Shown here: positions 19,071-28,320 of the stretch, piece by piece
Position numbering within the stretch: position 1 is the stretch's first letter
Layout: every line of letters begins with the position of its first letter
Source of the DNA: Yoonia maricola
GTDB taxonomy: Bacteria > Pseudomonadota > Alphaproteobacteria > Rhodobacterales > Rhodobacteraceae
Direction of reading: 5' to 3'
DNA: 64,000 bases
Assembly (NCBI RefSeq): GCF_002797915.1
Contig: NZ_PGTY01000001.1
Span: 124,001-188,000, forward strand
Made by a program: the position numbers and the translations under genes
Notes under the pieces: model-generated
Databases searched by the model: none
The model's input: the letters and a program-made list of their open reading frames with translations, nothing else
What the model was told of the DNA's origin: nothing

Positions 19071-20402
19071 ATGGGCGATCTCTACGACAGCCAACGGGCC
19101 ATGCGGCAAATGCGCAAAGCGGCGATGCAGCGGGGTGTTGTCGCCATTTTGGACATTGGCACATCCAAGATCGCCTGCCTTGTGCTGCGCTTTGACGGGC
19201 CTGAGCAGTTTCGCACGGATGGTGTTGGGTCGCTTGCGGGGCAATCGCAGTTTCGCGTGATCGGTGCGGCGACAACCCGGTCACGTGGTGTGCGTTTCGG
19301 CGAAGTTGATGCGATGCAGGAAACGGAGCGTGCCATCCGGACGGCGGTGCAGGCCGCGCAGAAGATGGCGAACGTACGTGTTGATCACGTGATTGCCTGC
19401 CTGTCCGGTGCGCGCCCTCGCTCTTACGGGTTAGATGGCACGTTGAACGTGTCTGGTGCGATGATCACCGAGCAGGATATCAGTCAGGTGATGGCGTCTT
19501 GCAACGTGCCTGACTACGGTGCCGACCGTGAGGTGTTGCATGCGCAGCCGGTGAACTTTGCACTGGATCATCGCTCTGGTCTTGCGGATCCACGCGGGCA
19601 GATCGGTAATCAACTGAAGACCGATATGCATATGCTGACGGTCGATGCGACCGCAGTGCACAACATCTTTTATTGCATCAAGCGGTGCGATCTGGAACTG
19701 GCTGGGATCGCGTCATCGGCTTACGTGTCCGGCATGTCTTCACTGGTTGAGGATGAGCAAGAACTGGGTGCGGCCTGTATTGACCTTGGGGGCGGCACGA
19801 CCGGCCTGTCGGTCTTTATGAAGAAGCACATGATCTATGCAGATAGCGTGCGCATGGGGGGTGAGCATGTCACCTCTGACATCTCGATGGGTTTGCAAAT
19901 CCCTGCGTCGACCGCGGAACGGATCAAGACATTTTACGGTGGTGTCATGGCGACCGGCATGGATGATCGCGAAATGATCGAGATTGGTGGCGATACTGGC
20001 GACTGGGAGCATGATCGGCGCACCGTCAGCCGGGCCGAATTGATTGGCATCATGCGCCCGCGTGTTGAAGAGATTTTGGAAGAGGTGCGCGAGCGTCTTG
20101 ATGCGGCTGGGTTTGAACATCTGCCGGGTCAGCAGATCGTGCTGACGGGTGGCGGTAGCCAGATCCCCGGACTTGATGGTTTGGCGAGCAAAATCCTCGG
20201 CCAGCAGGTGCGCTTGGGGCGTCCTTTGCGTGTGCAAGGTCTGCCACAGGCCGCGATTGGACCGGCGTTTTCGAGCGCTGTCGGCCTGACATTGTTCGCA
20301 GCAAACCCACAAGACGAGTGGTGGGATTTTGAGATCCCTGCCGAAAACTATCCCGCGCGATCGCTCAAACGGGCTGTAAAATGGTTTAAGGACAACTGGT
20401 AA
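19071..20402 (+). CDS. ftsA: Cell division protein FtsA
   Basis: FtsA is an actin-like protein that ties FtsZ filaments to the membrane and recruits later division proteins. The 443-residue protein has the phosphate-1 loop LDIGTSK (27-33), the phosphate-2 loop IDLGGGTTGLSVF and a C-terminal GGGSQIPGL adenosine motif. It ends in an amphipathic segment, RSLKRAVKWFKDNW, that would act as membrane anchor. The start follows the ftsQ stop with no spacer. A 176-bp gap precedes ftsZ. Confidence 0.97.
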   Translation: MGDLYDSQRAMRQMRKAAMQRGVVAILDIGTSKIACLVLRFDGPEQFRTDGVGSLAGQSQFRVIGAATTRSRGVRFGEVDAMQETERAIRTAVQAAQKMANVRVDHVIACLSGARPRSYGLDGTLNVSGAMITEQDISQVMASCNVPDYGADREVLHAQPVNFALDHRSGLADPRGQIGNQLKTDMHMLTVDATAVHNIFYCIKRCDLELAGIASSAYVSGMSSLVEDEQELGAACIDLGGGTTGLSVFMKKHMIYADSVRMGGEHVTSDISMGLQIPASTAERIKTFYGGVMATGMDDREMIEIGGDTGDWEHDRRTVSRAELIGIMRPRVEEILEEVRERLDAAGFEHLPGQQIVLTGGGSQIPGLDGLASKILGQQVRLGRPLRVQGLPQAAIGPAFSSAVGLTLFAANPQDEWWDFEIPAENYPARSLKRAVKWFKDNW

Positions 20403-20509
20403 TGCGCAATATCTTGCTCATTGGCCGAAATGCCGGGGGCAGAGCGCAGTTTTTGTCCAGATTTGGTGGCAATTTTGTGTTTTTGTCGTGACCTTTCGGC
20501 ATCACTTCG

Positions 20510-20525
20510 TTAATGTGAGTCTTAA
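20510..20525 (+). promoter_or_regulatory. CtrA-like TTAA pair with a GANTC site upstream of ftsZ
   Basis: Two TTAA half-sites (20510-20513 and 20522-20525) flank a GAGTC, which is a GANTC site for the CcrM methyltransferase (20517-20521). The spacer is 8 bases; the alphaproteobacterial CtrA consensus is TTAA-N7-TTAA, so the fit is imperfect. The position, about 55 bases before the ftsZ ATG in the only sizeable gap of this block, fits cell-cycle control, but this is a weak call. Confidence 0.3.
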
Positions 20526-20578
20526 TAAGCAGTAATCGCCCGCGGGCACGGGCAAATAAAAAACAGGCGGATCGAGTT

Positions 20579-22189
20579 ATGACATTGAATCTTTCCCTTC
20601 CGGGGCACGAAGAACTGAAACCACGGATCACCGTATTTGGTGTGGGTGGCGCAGGCGGCAACGCTGTAAACAATATGATTGAGCAAGAGCTTGATGGGAC
20701 CGAGTTCGTCGTGGCGAACACCGACGCGCAGGCACTGCAACAATCGCGTGCTGGTGCGAAGATCCAGATGGGTCTGAAAGTGACCGAAGGTTTGGGTGCG
20801 GGTGCGCGTGCAACGGTCGGCGCTGCGGCTGCCGAAGAAAGCATCGAACAGATCGTTGATCATCTTGCGGGCGCGCACATGTGCTTTATCACGGCTGGTA
20901 TGGGCGGGGGTACTGGTACAGGCGCCGCGCCGATCATCGCGCAAGCAGCGCGTGAGTTGGGTGTTCTGACCGTTGGTGTTGTAACCAAGCCCTTCCAGTT
21001 CGAAGGTGCCAAGCGCATGAAACAAGCTGAGGACGGCGTTGAAGCCCTTCAGAAAGTTGTCGATACGCTGATCATCATACCTAACCAGAATCTTTTCCGT
21101 CTGGCCAATGAGAACACGACGTTCACCGAAGCTTTCGCTCTGGCTGATGATGTACTCTACCAAGGTGTGAAAGGTGTGACTGATCTGATGGTCCGTCCTG
21201 GTCTGATCAACCTTGATTTCGCCGATGTCCGCGCCGTGATGGATGAGATGGGTAAGGCGATGATGGGGACAGGTGAAGCCGACGGTGAAAACCGTGCGAT
21301 CCAAGCGGCTGAAAAGGCTATCGCCAATCCGCTGTTGGACGAGATTTCGCTGGAAGGCGCTAAAGGTGTCTTGATCAACATCACTGGTGGTTATGATCTG
21401 ACACTCTTTGAACTGGATGAAGCCGCCAACAAGATCCGTGAAAAAGTTGATGGTGATGCGAACATCATCGTTGGCTCTACGCTCGACACTGGCATGGAAG
21501 GCAAGATGCGTGTGTCTGTTGTTGCAACGGGCATTGATGCAATTGCCAAGGAAATGGACGCTCCCGTGCCACGCCGCTCTATGGCAGCGCCTTTGGCTCC
21601 TGTAGCCGAAGTTGCGGCGCCTGCCGCTGTTGAAGAACCACAAGTGCAAGCACCCGCAGCTGTTGCCGCAGCGGCGCAACCCGCACCGCAGCCTGCAGTT
21701 GAAGAACGCACATTGTTTGAAAATCTGGATGCGCCAGCGCCGCAGCCAACCGTGGAGCAGCAGCAGCCAGCACCTGCACCGCAGCAAGTTGCCGCAGATG
21801 ATCTGCCGCCGCCTGCTTACACGCCACGCCCAGAACCTGCGTTGACAGAGGCTGATAATTTTGTGGCGCCGCGCGCTGCAGCGTCCCCCGGCACCCCATC
21901 GCCAGAGGCGCTGGCCCGTTTGCAAGCCGCCGTCAGCCGCGTACCCAATGCAGAGGCACCGCAACAGCCCGCCGCGGCACCTGCTGCAGCGGCGCCGACA
22001 GAAGCGGATAAGCCACGTTTCGGGATCAATTCTCTGATCAACCGCATGACCGGTGCGCAATCAGAAGACGCGCCGCAGCAGCCTGCACGTACGCAGCCGC
22101 AGGTTACTGCATTGCATCAAGAGCCAGAGCAGGGTGACGATCCCGAAAAGATCGAAATTCCCGCCTTCCTGCGCCGTCAGGCAAATTAA
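20579..22189 (+). CDS. ftsZ: Cell division GTPase FtsZ
   Basis: FtsZ polymerises into the division ring. The 536-residue protein has the tubulin signature GGGTGTG (109-115) and a well conserved GTPase domain to about residue 318. An unusually long linker of roughly 195 residues rich in Ala, Pro, Gln and Glu follows, then the conserved C-terminal peptide [15 protein letters not shown] that binds FtsA and other partners. The long linker is typical of alphaproteobacteria. It has its own upstream gap and a strong terminator at 22234-22259. Confidence 0.98.
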   Translation: MTLNLSLPGHEELKPRITVFGVGGAGGNAVNNMIEQELDGTEFVVANTDAQALQQSRAGAKIQMGLKVTEGLGAGARATVGAAAAEESIEQIVDHLAGAHMCFITAGMGGGTGTGAAPIIAQAARELGVLTVGVVTKPFQFEGAKRMKQAEDGVEALQKVVDTLIIIPNQNLFRLANENTTFTEAFALADDVLYQGVKGVTDLMVRPGLINLDFADVRAVMDEMGKAMMGTGEADGENRAIQAAEKAIANPLLDEISLEGAKGVLINITGGYDLTLFELDEAANKIREKVDGDANIIVGSTLDTGMEGKMRVSVVATGIDAIAKEMDAPVPRRSMAAPLAPVAEVAAPAAVEEPQVQAPAAVAAAAQPAPQPAVEERTLFENLDAPAPQPTVEQQQPAPAPQQVAADDLPPPAYTPRPEPALTEADNFVAPRAAASPGTPSPEALARLQAAVSRVPNAEAPQQPAAAPAAAAPTEADKPRFGINSLINRMTGAQSEDAPQQPARTQPQVTALHQEPEQGDDPEKIEIPAFLRRQAN

Positions 22190-22233
22190 GCTGACATAAA
22201 CTGTTGCATTGACGTAACGTCGAGATAAATGAG

Positions 22234-22259
22234 AAGGCCGCAATTGAGCGGCCTTTTTT
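22234..22259 (+). terminator. Rho-independent terminator of ftsZ
   Basis: An 8-bp perfect stem, AAGGCCGC (22234-22241) with GCGGCCTT (22248-22255), is closed by a 6-base loop and runs into TTTTTT (22254-22259). It lies 45 bases after the ftsZ stop and separates the division genes from lpxC. Confidence 0.92.
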
Positions 22260-22409
22260 CTTTTCTTTTGAATGGGTTGCAGGGTGTGCCTTAGTCTTGC
22301 CACAGTTCGTGCCACAAGTGTTTCAGACCGTCGCAAAGAGTGAGTTGAGACATGAACTATTGCACCCTAGTTCAGGGTAACAACGAAATTGCTGCGAAGG
22401 CAAAAAACC

Positions 22410-23327
22410 GTGCAAACAACATTGAAAACAGACGTTACATTTGAGGGCACCGGTCTGCACTCGGGTGAAGCTGTGCGTGTTGTTTTGCATCCGGCGCCTG
22501 CCAACACCGGCGTCGTCTTTCGGCGCACCGACGTGGCGGGCCGCCCCACACTGCGGGCTGATTTCCGCGATGTGATTGTATCGCCTTTGAATACCCGTCT
22601 GAGCAATGCAGACGGTGTGACTGTTTCAACGATTGAACATCTGATGGCCGCATTCGCTGGCTGTGGTGTGCATAACGTCTTGGTCGATATTGATGGGCCC
22701 GAAGTGCCGATCCTGGATGGCAGCGCAGCCAGCTTTGTCCGTGGGATCGTAGAGGCGGGACTGACGCGCCTGTCTGCCCCGCTGCAAGCGATTGAGATTT
22801 TGGGCGAAGTGTCGGTGTCTGATGGTGGTGCGACGGCAACCCTTTCGCCTGCAACGACGCTACAAATTGATTTCGAGATTGAATTTTCTGACGCGGCTAT
22901 TGGCCGTCAGAAGAAGACATTGAACATGGCCAATGGTGCATTTGTGCGCGAACTTTGCGACAGCCGCACGTTCTGCCGTTCTGCTGATGTTGATGCCATG
23001 CGTGCCAAGGGGCTTGCGCTGGGTGGTACGGTTGAAAATGCCGTTGTGGTGGACGGTGCCGATGTTTTGACACCCGGCGGTCTGCGCCACGCGGATGAGG
23101 CCGTGCGCCACAAGATGCTGGATGCCTTGGGCGATCTTTACACGGCTGGTGCGCCAATTATTGGCCGCTACACCGGATCGCGCGCGGGTCATGCGATGAC
23201 AAACAAGCTGTTGCGCGCCCTTTTTGCGCAGCCAGATGCATGGCGTTTCGTGCGCTGTGACGCAAAAATCGCGGCCCGTTTGCCCGGTGTTGGCGTCAGC
23301 ATGGCTGACTTGGATGCTGTCGCCTAA
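22410..23327 (+). CDS. lpxC: UDP-3-O-acyl-GlcNAc deacetylase LpxC
   Basis: LpxC is the zinc deacetylase that commits UDP-3-O-acyl-GlcNAc to lipid A. The 305-residue form starting at GTG 22410 begins QTTLKTDVTFEGTGLHSG, as in related proteins, and has GAAGG about 10 bases upstream; a TTG seven codons earlier is possible. Zinc and catalytic residues are visible: TIEHLMAAF (His77), RHKMLDALGDL (His and Asp) and RAGHAMTNKLL (His). It is preceded by the ftsZ terminator and about 150 bp, so it probably has its own promoter. Confidence 0.95.
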   Translation: MQTTLKTDVTFEGTGLHSGEAVRVVLHPAPANTGVVFRRTDVAGRPTLRADFRDVIVSPLNTRLSNADGVTVSTIEHLMAAFAGCGVHNVLVDIDGPEVPILDGSAASFVRGIVEAGLTRLSAPLQAIEILGEVSVSDGGATATLSPATTLQIDFEIEFSDAAIGRQKKTLNMANGAFVRELCDSRTFCRSADVDAMRAKGLALGGTVENAVVVDGADVLTPGGLRHADEAVRHKMLDALGDLYTAGAPIIGRYTGSRAGHAMTNKLLRALFAQPDAWRFVRCDAKIAARLPGVGVSMADLDAVA

Positions 23328-23462
23328 TCGCAACCCACTGACAGTTGATCACCTTGCGTTCAAAAGGGCATTTTGCCCCCCATTTTTCTATGTTAGACCG
23401 ACCCAAAGCGATGGCGATTGAACGTCATGGCACAGCAAGCACGTTTGAATGAGGACGCGAGG

Positions 23463-24314
23463 ATGTCAGTCAAAAAGGGCCACGCCAGCCGATGGATGTT
23501 CCGTTTTGGCGCAGCTGTCAGCCTTGCCATTCTTGCGGCATGCGGCAACAGCGACCGCGGCGGAGAGCCGCTTGATGATTTAAGCGCGCAAGCGATTTTC
23601 GAGCGTGGTGAGCGACAAATCGCAAGTGGCAACCCCGATGATGCCGCTTTCACCTTTGGTGAGATTGAACGGCTGTACCCCTATTCGGAGTTCGCACAGC
23701 GTGCGCTGATCATGCAGGCCTTTGCTTATCACCGTGATGAGGATTACCCTAATAGTCGGGCCTCTGCGCAGCGTTATCTTGATTTTTATCCCGCCGAAGA
23801 TGACGCGGCCTATGCGGCGTATCTTTTGGCCCTGTCCTATTATGACCAGATTGATGAAGTTGGTCGTGATCAGGGGCTGACATTTCAGGCGCTGCAATCC
23901 CTGCGCCGCGTGATCGAACAGTACCCCGATAGCGAATATGCGGATACATCGGTCCTTAAGTTTGATCTGGCCTTTGATCATCTGGCGGCCAAGGAAATGG
24001 AAATTGGGCGCTTTTACCTCAAGCGGGGTAATTACGTCGCGGCCGTCAACCGGTTCCGTACCGTGGTTGAGGATTTCCAGACCACATCTCATACACCAGA
24101 AGCGCTGCACCGTTTGGTCGAAAGCTATTTGTCGCTTGGGCTGGTTGAAGAAGCGCAGACTGCCGGTGCTATTCTGGGCTATAACTATCAATCCAGCGAA
24201 TGGTATGAGTCGAGCTTTGCCTTGCTGACCGGCCAAGGCTTGTCGGCAGATGCCGCCGGTGACAATTGGTTGTCATCGATTTACCGGCAAGTGCTGCTTG
24301 GTGAATGGCTATAA
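23463..24314 (+). CDS. bamD: Outer membrane assembly lipoprotein BamD
   Basis: BamD is the essential lipoprotein of the BAM complex that inserts beta-barrel proteins in the outer membrane. The 283-residue protein has a basic N-terminus, a hydrophobic stretch and the lipobox LAAC (Cys27), then TPR repeats beginning near AIFERGERQIASGNPDDAAF. The start at 23463 has GAGGA 7 bases upstream; an in-frame start 15 codons earlier would lengthen the signal peptide abnormally. Upstream, a short GGGC/GCCC hairpin with a T-rich tail (23366-23387) may be a weak lpxC terminator. Confidence 0.93.
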   Translation: MSVKKGHASRWMFRFGAAVSLAILAACGNSDRGGEPLDDLSAQAIFERGERQIASGNPDDAAFTFGEIERLYPYSEFAQRALIMQAFAYHRDEDYPNSRASAQRYLDFYPAEDDAAYAAYLLALSYYDQIDEVGRDQGLTFQALQSLRRVIEQYPDSEYADTSVLKFDLAFDHLAAKEMEIGRFYLKRGNYVAAVNRFRTVVEDFQTTSHTPEALHRLVESYLSLGLVEEAQTAGAILGYNYQSSEWYESSFALLTGQGLSADAAGDNWLSSIYRQVLLGEWL

Positions 24315-24338
24315 TCATCGCGGGGTTTGGGCTTTGAC

Positions 24339-25991
24339 ATGCTCCGTGGATTAGACATCAGGGACATGCTGATTATCGACCGGCTGGAACTTGATTTTCA
24401 GCCCGGCTTGAATGCGCTGACCGGCGAAACCGGCGCAGGTAAATCCATCTTGCTTGATGCATTGGGGTTTGTGCTGGGCTGGCGTGGCCGCGCCGAATTG
24501 GTGCGGCAGGGGGCAAATCAGGGCGAGGTCACGGCCTGTTTTGATCTTTCTGCGGGGCATCCGGCCTTTGCGGTTCTTGAAGACGCGGGGATCGCTGTCG
24601 AGGATGAACTGATCCTGCGCCGTATCAATACCCGTGACGGCCGCAAGACTGCATGGGTCAATGACCGCCGCGTCAGCGGTGAGGTCTTGCGCAGCTTGTC
24701 AGAGACATTGGTGGAATTGCACGGGCAACATGATGATCGGGGCCTGCTGAACCCGCGTGGCCATCGGCAGATGCTGGACAGCTATGCGCAGCTTGAGGCG
24801 GTATTGGACAAGACACGGGCTGCTTGGCGCGCGCTAAACACGTCACAACGTGATTTGCAGGCCGCCGAAGCACAGATTGCCGAGGCACGTGCGGAAGAAG
24901 ATTATCTGCGCCATGCGGTCGCGGAACTGGATGCTTTGGCACCCGAAGCGGGTGAAGAAGCAACGCTGGATACTCAGCGCCGTTTGATGCAGGCCGCCGA
25001 AAAGATTCGTGCGGATATCATGAAGGCGGCGGATGCTTTGGGGTTACAAGGTGCTGAGGGTATGATCGGTGATGCCTCACGCTGGTTACAAGGTGTGGCG
25101 GCTGATGCCGAAGGCCGTATCGATGCCCCGCTTGCCGCACTGGAACAGGTTTTGACCGGGCTTGATGATGCGCAGCGGGGCATTGCGGATTGTCTGGATG
25201 CGTTGTCGTTCAATACATCCGAACTTGAAGATGTCGAAGAACGGCTGTTCGCAATTCGTGGTTTGGCGCGCAAACATAATGTGTTGCCCGATGACTTGCG
25301 CGACTTTGCGGATGGCCTGCGCCGCCGTCTGACCGTGCTGGATGATGGCGCGCGCGATTTGGCAGAGCTTACGGCAGCAGTGAATGCTGCACAGGTGCGC
25401 TATGATTCCGCCGCTGCCGGTTTGCACCAAAAACGCCAGAAGGCGGCCAAGGCGTTGGACGCTGCGATGGCAAAGGAACTGGCACCCTTGAAAATGGAAC
25501 GTGCTGTCTTTGAAACCCAGATCACCCCAGCAGAACAACCCGGCCCCGATGGCGCTGATATCGTGGCCTTTACGGTTGCGACAAACCCCGGTGCGCCTGC
25601 TGGTCCGCTTAACAAGATCGCATCGGGTGGAGAGTTGAGCCGGTTTCTTTTGGCGCTCAAGGTCTGTTTGACGAAAGATGCCAATGGGCTGACCATGATT
25701 TTTGATGAGATAGATCGCGGTGTTGGTGGGGCCACTGCGGATGCTGTTGGGCGGCGCTTGGCTGAGCTGGCCGCAGAGGGTCAGGTTCTTGTGGTCACCC
25801 ATTCACCACAGGTCGCGGCACTGTCGGATCATCACTGGCGCGTTGAAAAGCAGCAAACCCATAACGAAACCCGTTCGACCGTTGTTGCGTTGGACCAGGG
25901 CGCGCGTGTGGATGAGATTGCACGGATGCTGTCCGGCGACACAGTGACCGAGGCGGCAAGAGATGCCGCACGCGCGTTGATGAATGCCTAG
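24339..25991 (+). CDS. recN: DNA repair ATPase RecN
   Basis: RecN is an SMC-like ATPase that helps recombinational repair of double-strand breaks. The 550-residue protein has a Walker A loop GETGAGKS (29-36), a long helical middle region expected to form the coiled coil, the signature SGGELSRFLLALK and Walker B LTMIFDEIDRGVGG. A TTG four codons upstream is in frame; the ATG at 24339 fits the family better. It follows bamD by 24 bases. No LexA box was recognised in front of it. Confidence 0.95.
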   Translation: MLRGLDIRDMLIIDRLELDFQPGLNALTGETGAGKSILLDALGFVLGWRGRAELVRQGANQGEVTACFDLSAGHPAFAVLEDAGIAVEDELILRRINTRDGRKTAWVNDRRVSGEVLRSLSETLVELHGQHDDRGLLNPRGHRQMLDSYAQLEAVLDKTRAAWRALNTSQRDLQAAEAQIAEARAEEDYLRHAVAELDALAPEAGEEATLDTQRRLMQAAEKIRADIMKAADALGLQGAEGMIGDASRWLQGVAADAEGRIDAPLAALEQVLTGLDDAQRGIADCLDALSFNTSELEDVEERLFAIRGLARKHNVLPDDLRDFADGLRRRLTVLDDGARDLAELTAAVNAAQVRYDSAAAGLHQKRQKAAKALDAAMAKELAPLKMERAVFETQITPAEQPGPDGADIVAFTVATNPGAPAGPLNKIASGGELSRFLLALKVCLTKDANGLTMIFDEIDRGVGGATADAVGRRLAELAAEGQVLVVTHSPQVAALSDHHWRVEKQQTHNETRSTVVALDQGARVDEIARMLSGDTVTEAARDAARALMNA

Positions 25992-26145
25992 AAAGGAAGT
26001 GGGCGCCGCCAGACAGCGACGCCCTGAACTTTCACCGGTTACCTATCCCACTCATACCAGCGTACCACGGCCACTCACCTCCGGGATACGCGCAGTTCAT
26101 TTGCAAGAGACCGAATATGGCCTCTGATAACGTGAAGTACCTGTT

Positions 26146-26280
26146 ACGATAATGTAGGTCAGCACTTCATTACTCACTAACCTGAGAGGCAATACGCGCC
26201 TCAATTGCTGAAAATACAGGGTCACATCGCCGTCAGCAACATATACCAAAGTATATCAATAATGCTGACCTAACTATCGT
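26146..26280. repeat. 135-bp branched inverted-repeat element, possible structured RNA or MITE
   Basis: The outer arms are 26146-26164 and 26263-26280. They match over TAGGTCAGCA/TGCTGACCTA (10 bp perfect) and again over ACGATA/TATCGT after a small internal bulge. Three perfect hairpins lie in series between the arms: GAGGC/GCCTC (26186-26190 with 26198-26202), TTGCTGA/TCAGCAA (26205-26211 with 26233-26239) and ATATAC/GTATAT (26241-26246 with 26251-26256). Together they would fold into one closing stem and three arms. No target-site duplication was seen at the ends, and transcription is not shown. Confidence 0.55.
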
Positions 26281-26313
26281 GAGTTGATTGAGTGACGAAG
26301 CAAAAACCGAAAA

Positions 26314-26327
26314 AATTCCTAGGAATT
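26314..26327. promoter_or_regulatory. 14-bp palindrome AATTCCTAGGAATT upstream of the ClC gene
   Basis: AATTCCT is followed directly by AGGAATT, a perfect dyad in an A/T-rich stretch about 305 bases before the ClC start. It resembles a dimeric repressor site. The distance to the gene is long, and chance occurrence in AT-rich DNA is possible. Confidence 0.3.
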
Positions 26328-26631
26328 GTTTAAAATCTTGGCAAAATGCTCTAAAAAACAGTGATATCGTCTTTCGCAGTCTTTGATCCACCATGGAATT
26401 GCTCATTTTGTTAACCTAGCGTCGCTTCATTCCGAGATGCACGCAAAAGATGTGTTTGATCTGCGGCCTTGCTGAACGAATCATGCTTTTGTTCATGTGT
26501 CCTGACATCTCTGCCCACGATAACTTTTTCTTGGAAGCCACCAGGCCATGAAGTAGCTTGAAGCCACGTCAGGGTTTGCACCCTTTGTAAATTTTCGACC
26601 GTGCCAAACCGCGCACAAGAAAGCCAACTGT

Positions 26632-28320
26632 ATGGGTAAGCCAGTCAAAGTGTTGCTGCAGCAAGGTATGGCTGATGCTTCACTGGCGTGCCGCGATGCC
26701 GCCCGCGTGATGAAGACCCATGGGCCTAACCAAATTCAATTCTGGTTTATTGCTTTGGCCATCGGGATTGCTGCCGGATGTGCCGCCGTGCTTTTTCGGC
26801 TTGGCATTTATGCTATCCAGACAACGGCCTACGGTACGGATGATGTGCTAACCCTGCATTCCTTTGCCGCTGGTCTGGACTGGTATCAGATTTTGCTGAT
26901 CCCGATCTGTGGCGGGCTGATTGTTGGTTTGATTCTGGATCGCTTTACCGATGACGGGCGCGTGCGTTCTGTCGCCGATGTGATCGAAGGTGCGGCCCTG
27001 TCTGAAGGCCGGGTTGAGGTGCGGCGCGGTTTGGCATCGGCTGCGGCATCAATGATCACGCTGTCGACCGGTGGATCATCCGGGCGTGAAGGACCGGTGG
27101 TGCACCTTGCTGCCGTCATATCGACCGGGATTTGCAGGTGGATCAACGCCAATGGGATTACGGGTCGTGATTTGCTGGGATGCGCCGTCGCGGCGGCGGT
27201 ATCTGCCAGCTTCAACGCGCCTATCGCTGGCGCGCTTTTCGCTTTGGAAGTCGTGTTACGTCATTTCGCCGTACACGCCTTTGCCCCCATCGTCATTGCC
27301 TCTGCTGTCGGCACCGTCATCAACCGGCTGGTGTTTGGCGATGTGACAGAGTTTGCCTTACCTGTGCAAAACGCCTTGGGCTTTTATGTTGAGTTGCCTG
27401 CCTTCCTGATCTTGGGTCTTGTGTGCGGGCTTGTCGCGGTTGCCTTGATGAAGTCGATCTTCTGGGCCGAGGATTTTGGCAACTACATTCAGCGCGAAAC
27501 CGGCATCCCCCGCTATTTGCGCCCAGCGATTGCGGGCGCCTTGCTGGGTGGATTGGCGATCTGGTGGCCGCATATTATTGGCGTCGGATATGAGACGACT
27601 TCGGCGGCGCTGACCGGAGAGTTGCTTTTGCATGAAGCCATCGTCTTTGTCGTCCTCAAGGTCATAGCAGTGGCGATCACCATGGGCGGGCGTATGGGGG
27701 GCGGCGTCTTTTCACCTTCGCTCATGGTTGGCGCGCTGACGGGGCTGGCCTTCGGTATTATCTCGACCGCCGTTTTCCCCACGGTGTCAGGCAGTGGAAC
27801 GCTCTACGCTTTGGCGGGCATGGGGGCTGTGGCGGCTGCCGTGCTGGGGGCGCCCATATCGACAACGCTGATTGTGTTTGAATTGACGGGTGACTGGCAA
27901 ACGGGCCTTGCAGTTATGGTCGCCGTGTCGTTGTCAACGGCGCTGTCATCGCGCCTTGTGGACCGGTCTTTCTTCCTAACCCAGCTTGAACGGCGCAACG
28001 TGCATCTGGCAGCGGGGCCACAGGCGTATTTGTTGGCGACGTTCAAAGTATCCTCCATCATGCGCAAAATGGACGCCAAGAATGCGGCTGCCGAGGATGC
28101 GTGCTGGGATCTGATCCGCGATGGTATCTATGTTGACGGTAATGCCACCTTGGAGCAGGCGATGCCCATCTTTGATGGGGCAGGGCATAGGTTCATCCCT
28201 GTCGTTACACTGGGAGGTGAAGACGCCCCGCCAGAACTGTGGGGCGCGCTGTTTCAGGTCGATGCGTTGCGCGCGATGAACCGCGCGCTGTCAGAAACTG
28301 CCGCCGAAGAACACTCTTAA
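26632..28320 (+). CDS. ClC-type chloride channel/transporter
   Basis: The 562-residue membrane protein belongs to the voltage-gated chloride channel family. It has about ten or more hydrophobic segments, the GREGP motif with the gating glutamate (about residues 151-155, in GGSSGREGPVVHLAA) and the GGVFSPSLMVGA motif that forms the anion path. The canonical GSGIP motif is not recognisable; the corresponding region reads VADVIEGAALSEG. The last 90 residues look like a CBS-type domain (IYVDGNATLEQAMPIF). Whether it is a channel or a proton antiporter cannot be told. Its TAA overlaps the stop of the convergent DUF427 gene. Confidence 0.9.
   Translation: MGKPVKVLLQQGMADASLACRDAARVMKTHGPNQIQFWFIALAIGIAAGCAAVLFRLGIYAIQTTAYGTDDVLTLHSFAAGLDWYQILLIPICGGLIVGLILDRFTDDGRVRSVADVIEGAALSEGRVEVRRGLASAAASMITLSTGGSSGREGPVVHLAAVISTGICRWINANGITGRDLLGCAVAAAVSASFNAPIAGALFALEVVLRHFAVHAFAPIVIASAVGTVINRLVFGDVTEFALPVQNALGFYVELPAFLILGLVCGLVAVALMKSIFWAEDFGNYIQRETGIPRYLRPAIAGALLGGLAIWWPHIIGVGYETTSAALTGELLLHEAIVFVVLKVIAVAITMGGRMGGGVFSPSLMVGALTGLAFGIISTAVFPTVSGSGTLYALAGMGAVAAAVLGAPISTTLIVFELTGDWQTGLAVMVAVSLSTALSSRLVDRSFFLTQLERRNVHLAAGPQAYLLATFKVSSIMRKMDAKNAAAEDACWDLIRDGIYVDGNATLEQAMPIFDGAGHRFIPVVTLGGEDAPPELWGALFQVDALRAMNRALSETAAEEHS

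Larger units (their letters stand above)
25992..26631. other. 640-bp gene-free, AT-richer gap between recN and the ClC gene
   Basis: No plausible gene is visible on either strand: stops are frequent and no frame has a ribosome binding site with family-like coding. Base composition is clearly more AT-rich than the neighbours in the second half. It holds a branched inverted-repeat element (26146-26280), a perfect palindrome AATTCCTAGGAATT (26314-26327), and presumably the ClC promoter. No insertion-sequence remnant was recognised. Confidence 0.7.

Noticed and set aside
20522-22060. Long minus-strand frame of about 500 codons opposite ftsZ
   Set aside because: It lies entirely within ftsZ and its leader, is rich in Arg, Cys and Trp, shows no known motif and has no ribosome binding site. 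It is a by-product of GC-rich codon use.
26146-26280. Integron attC site
   Set aside because: The size and folding would fit, but the terminal sequences lack the attC core (RYYYAAC / GTTRRRY), and there is no integrase or cassette array nearby.
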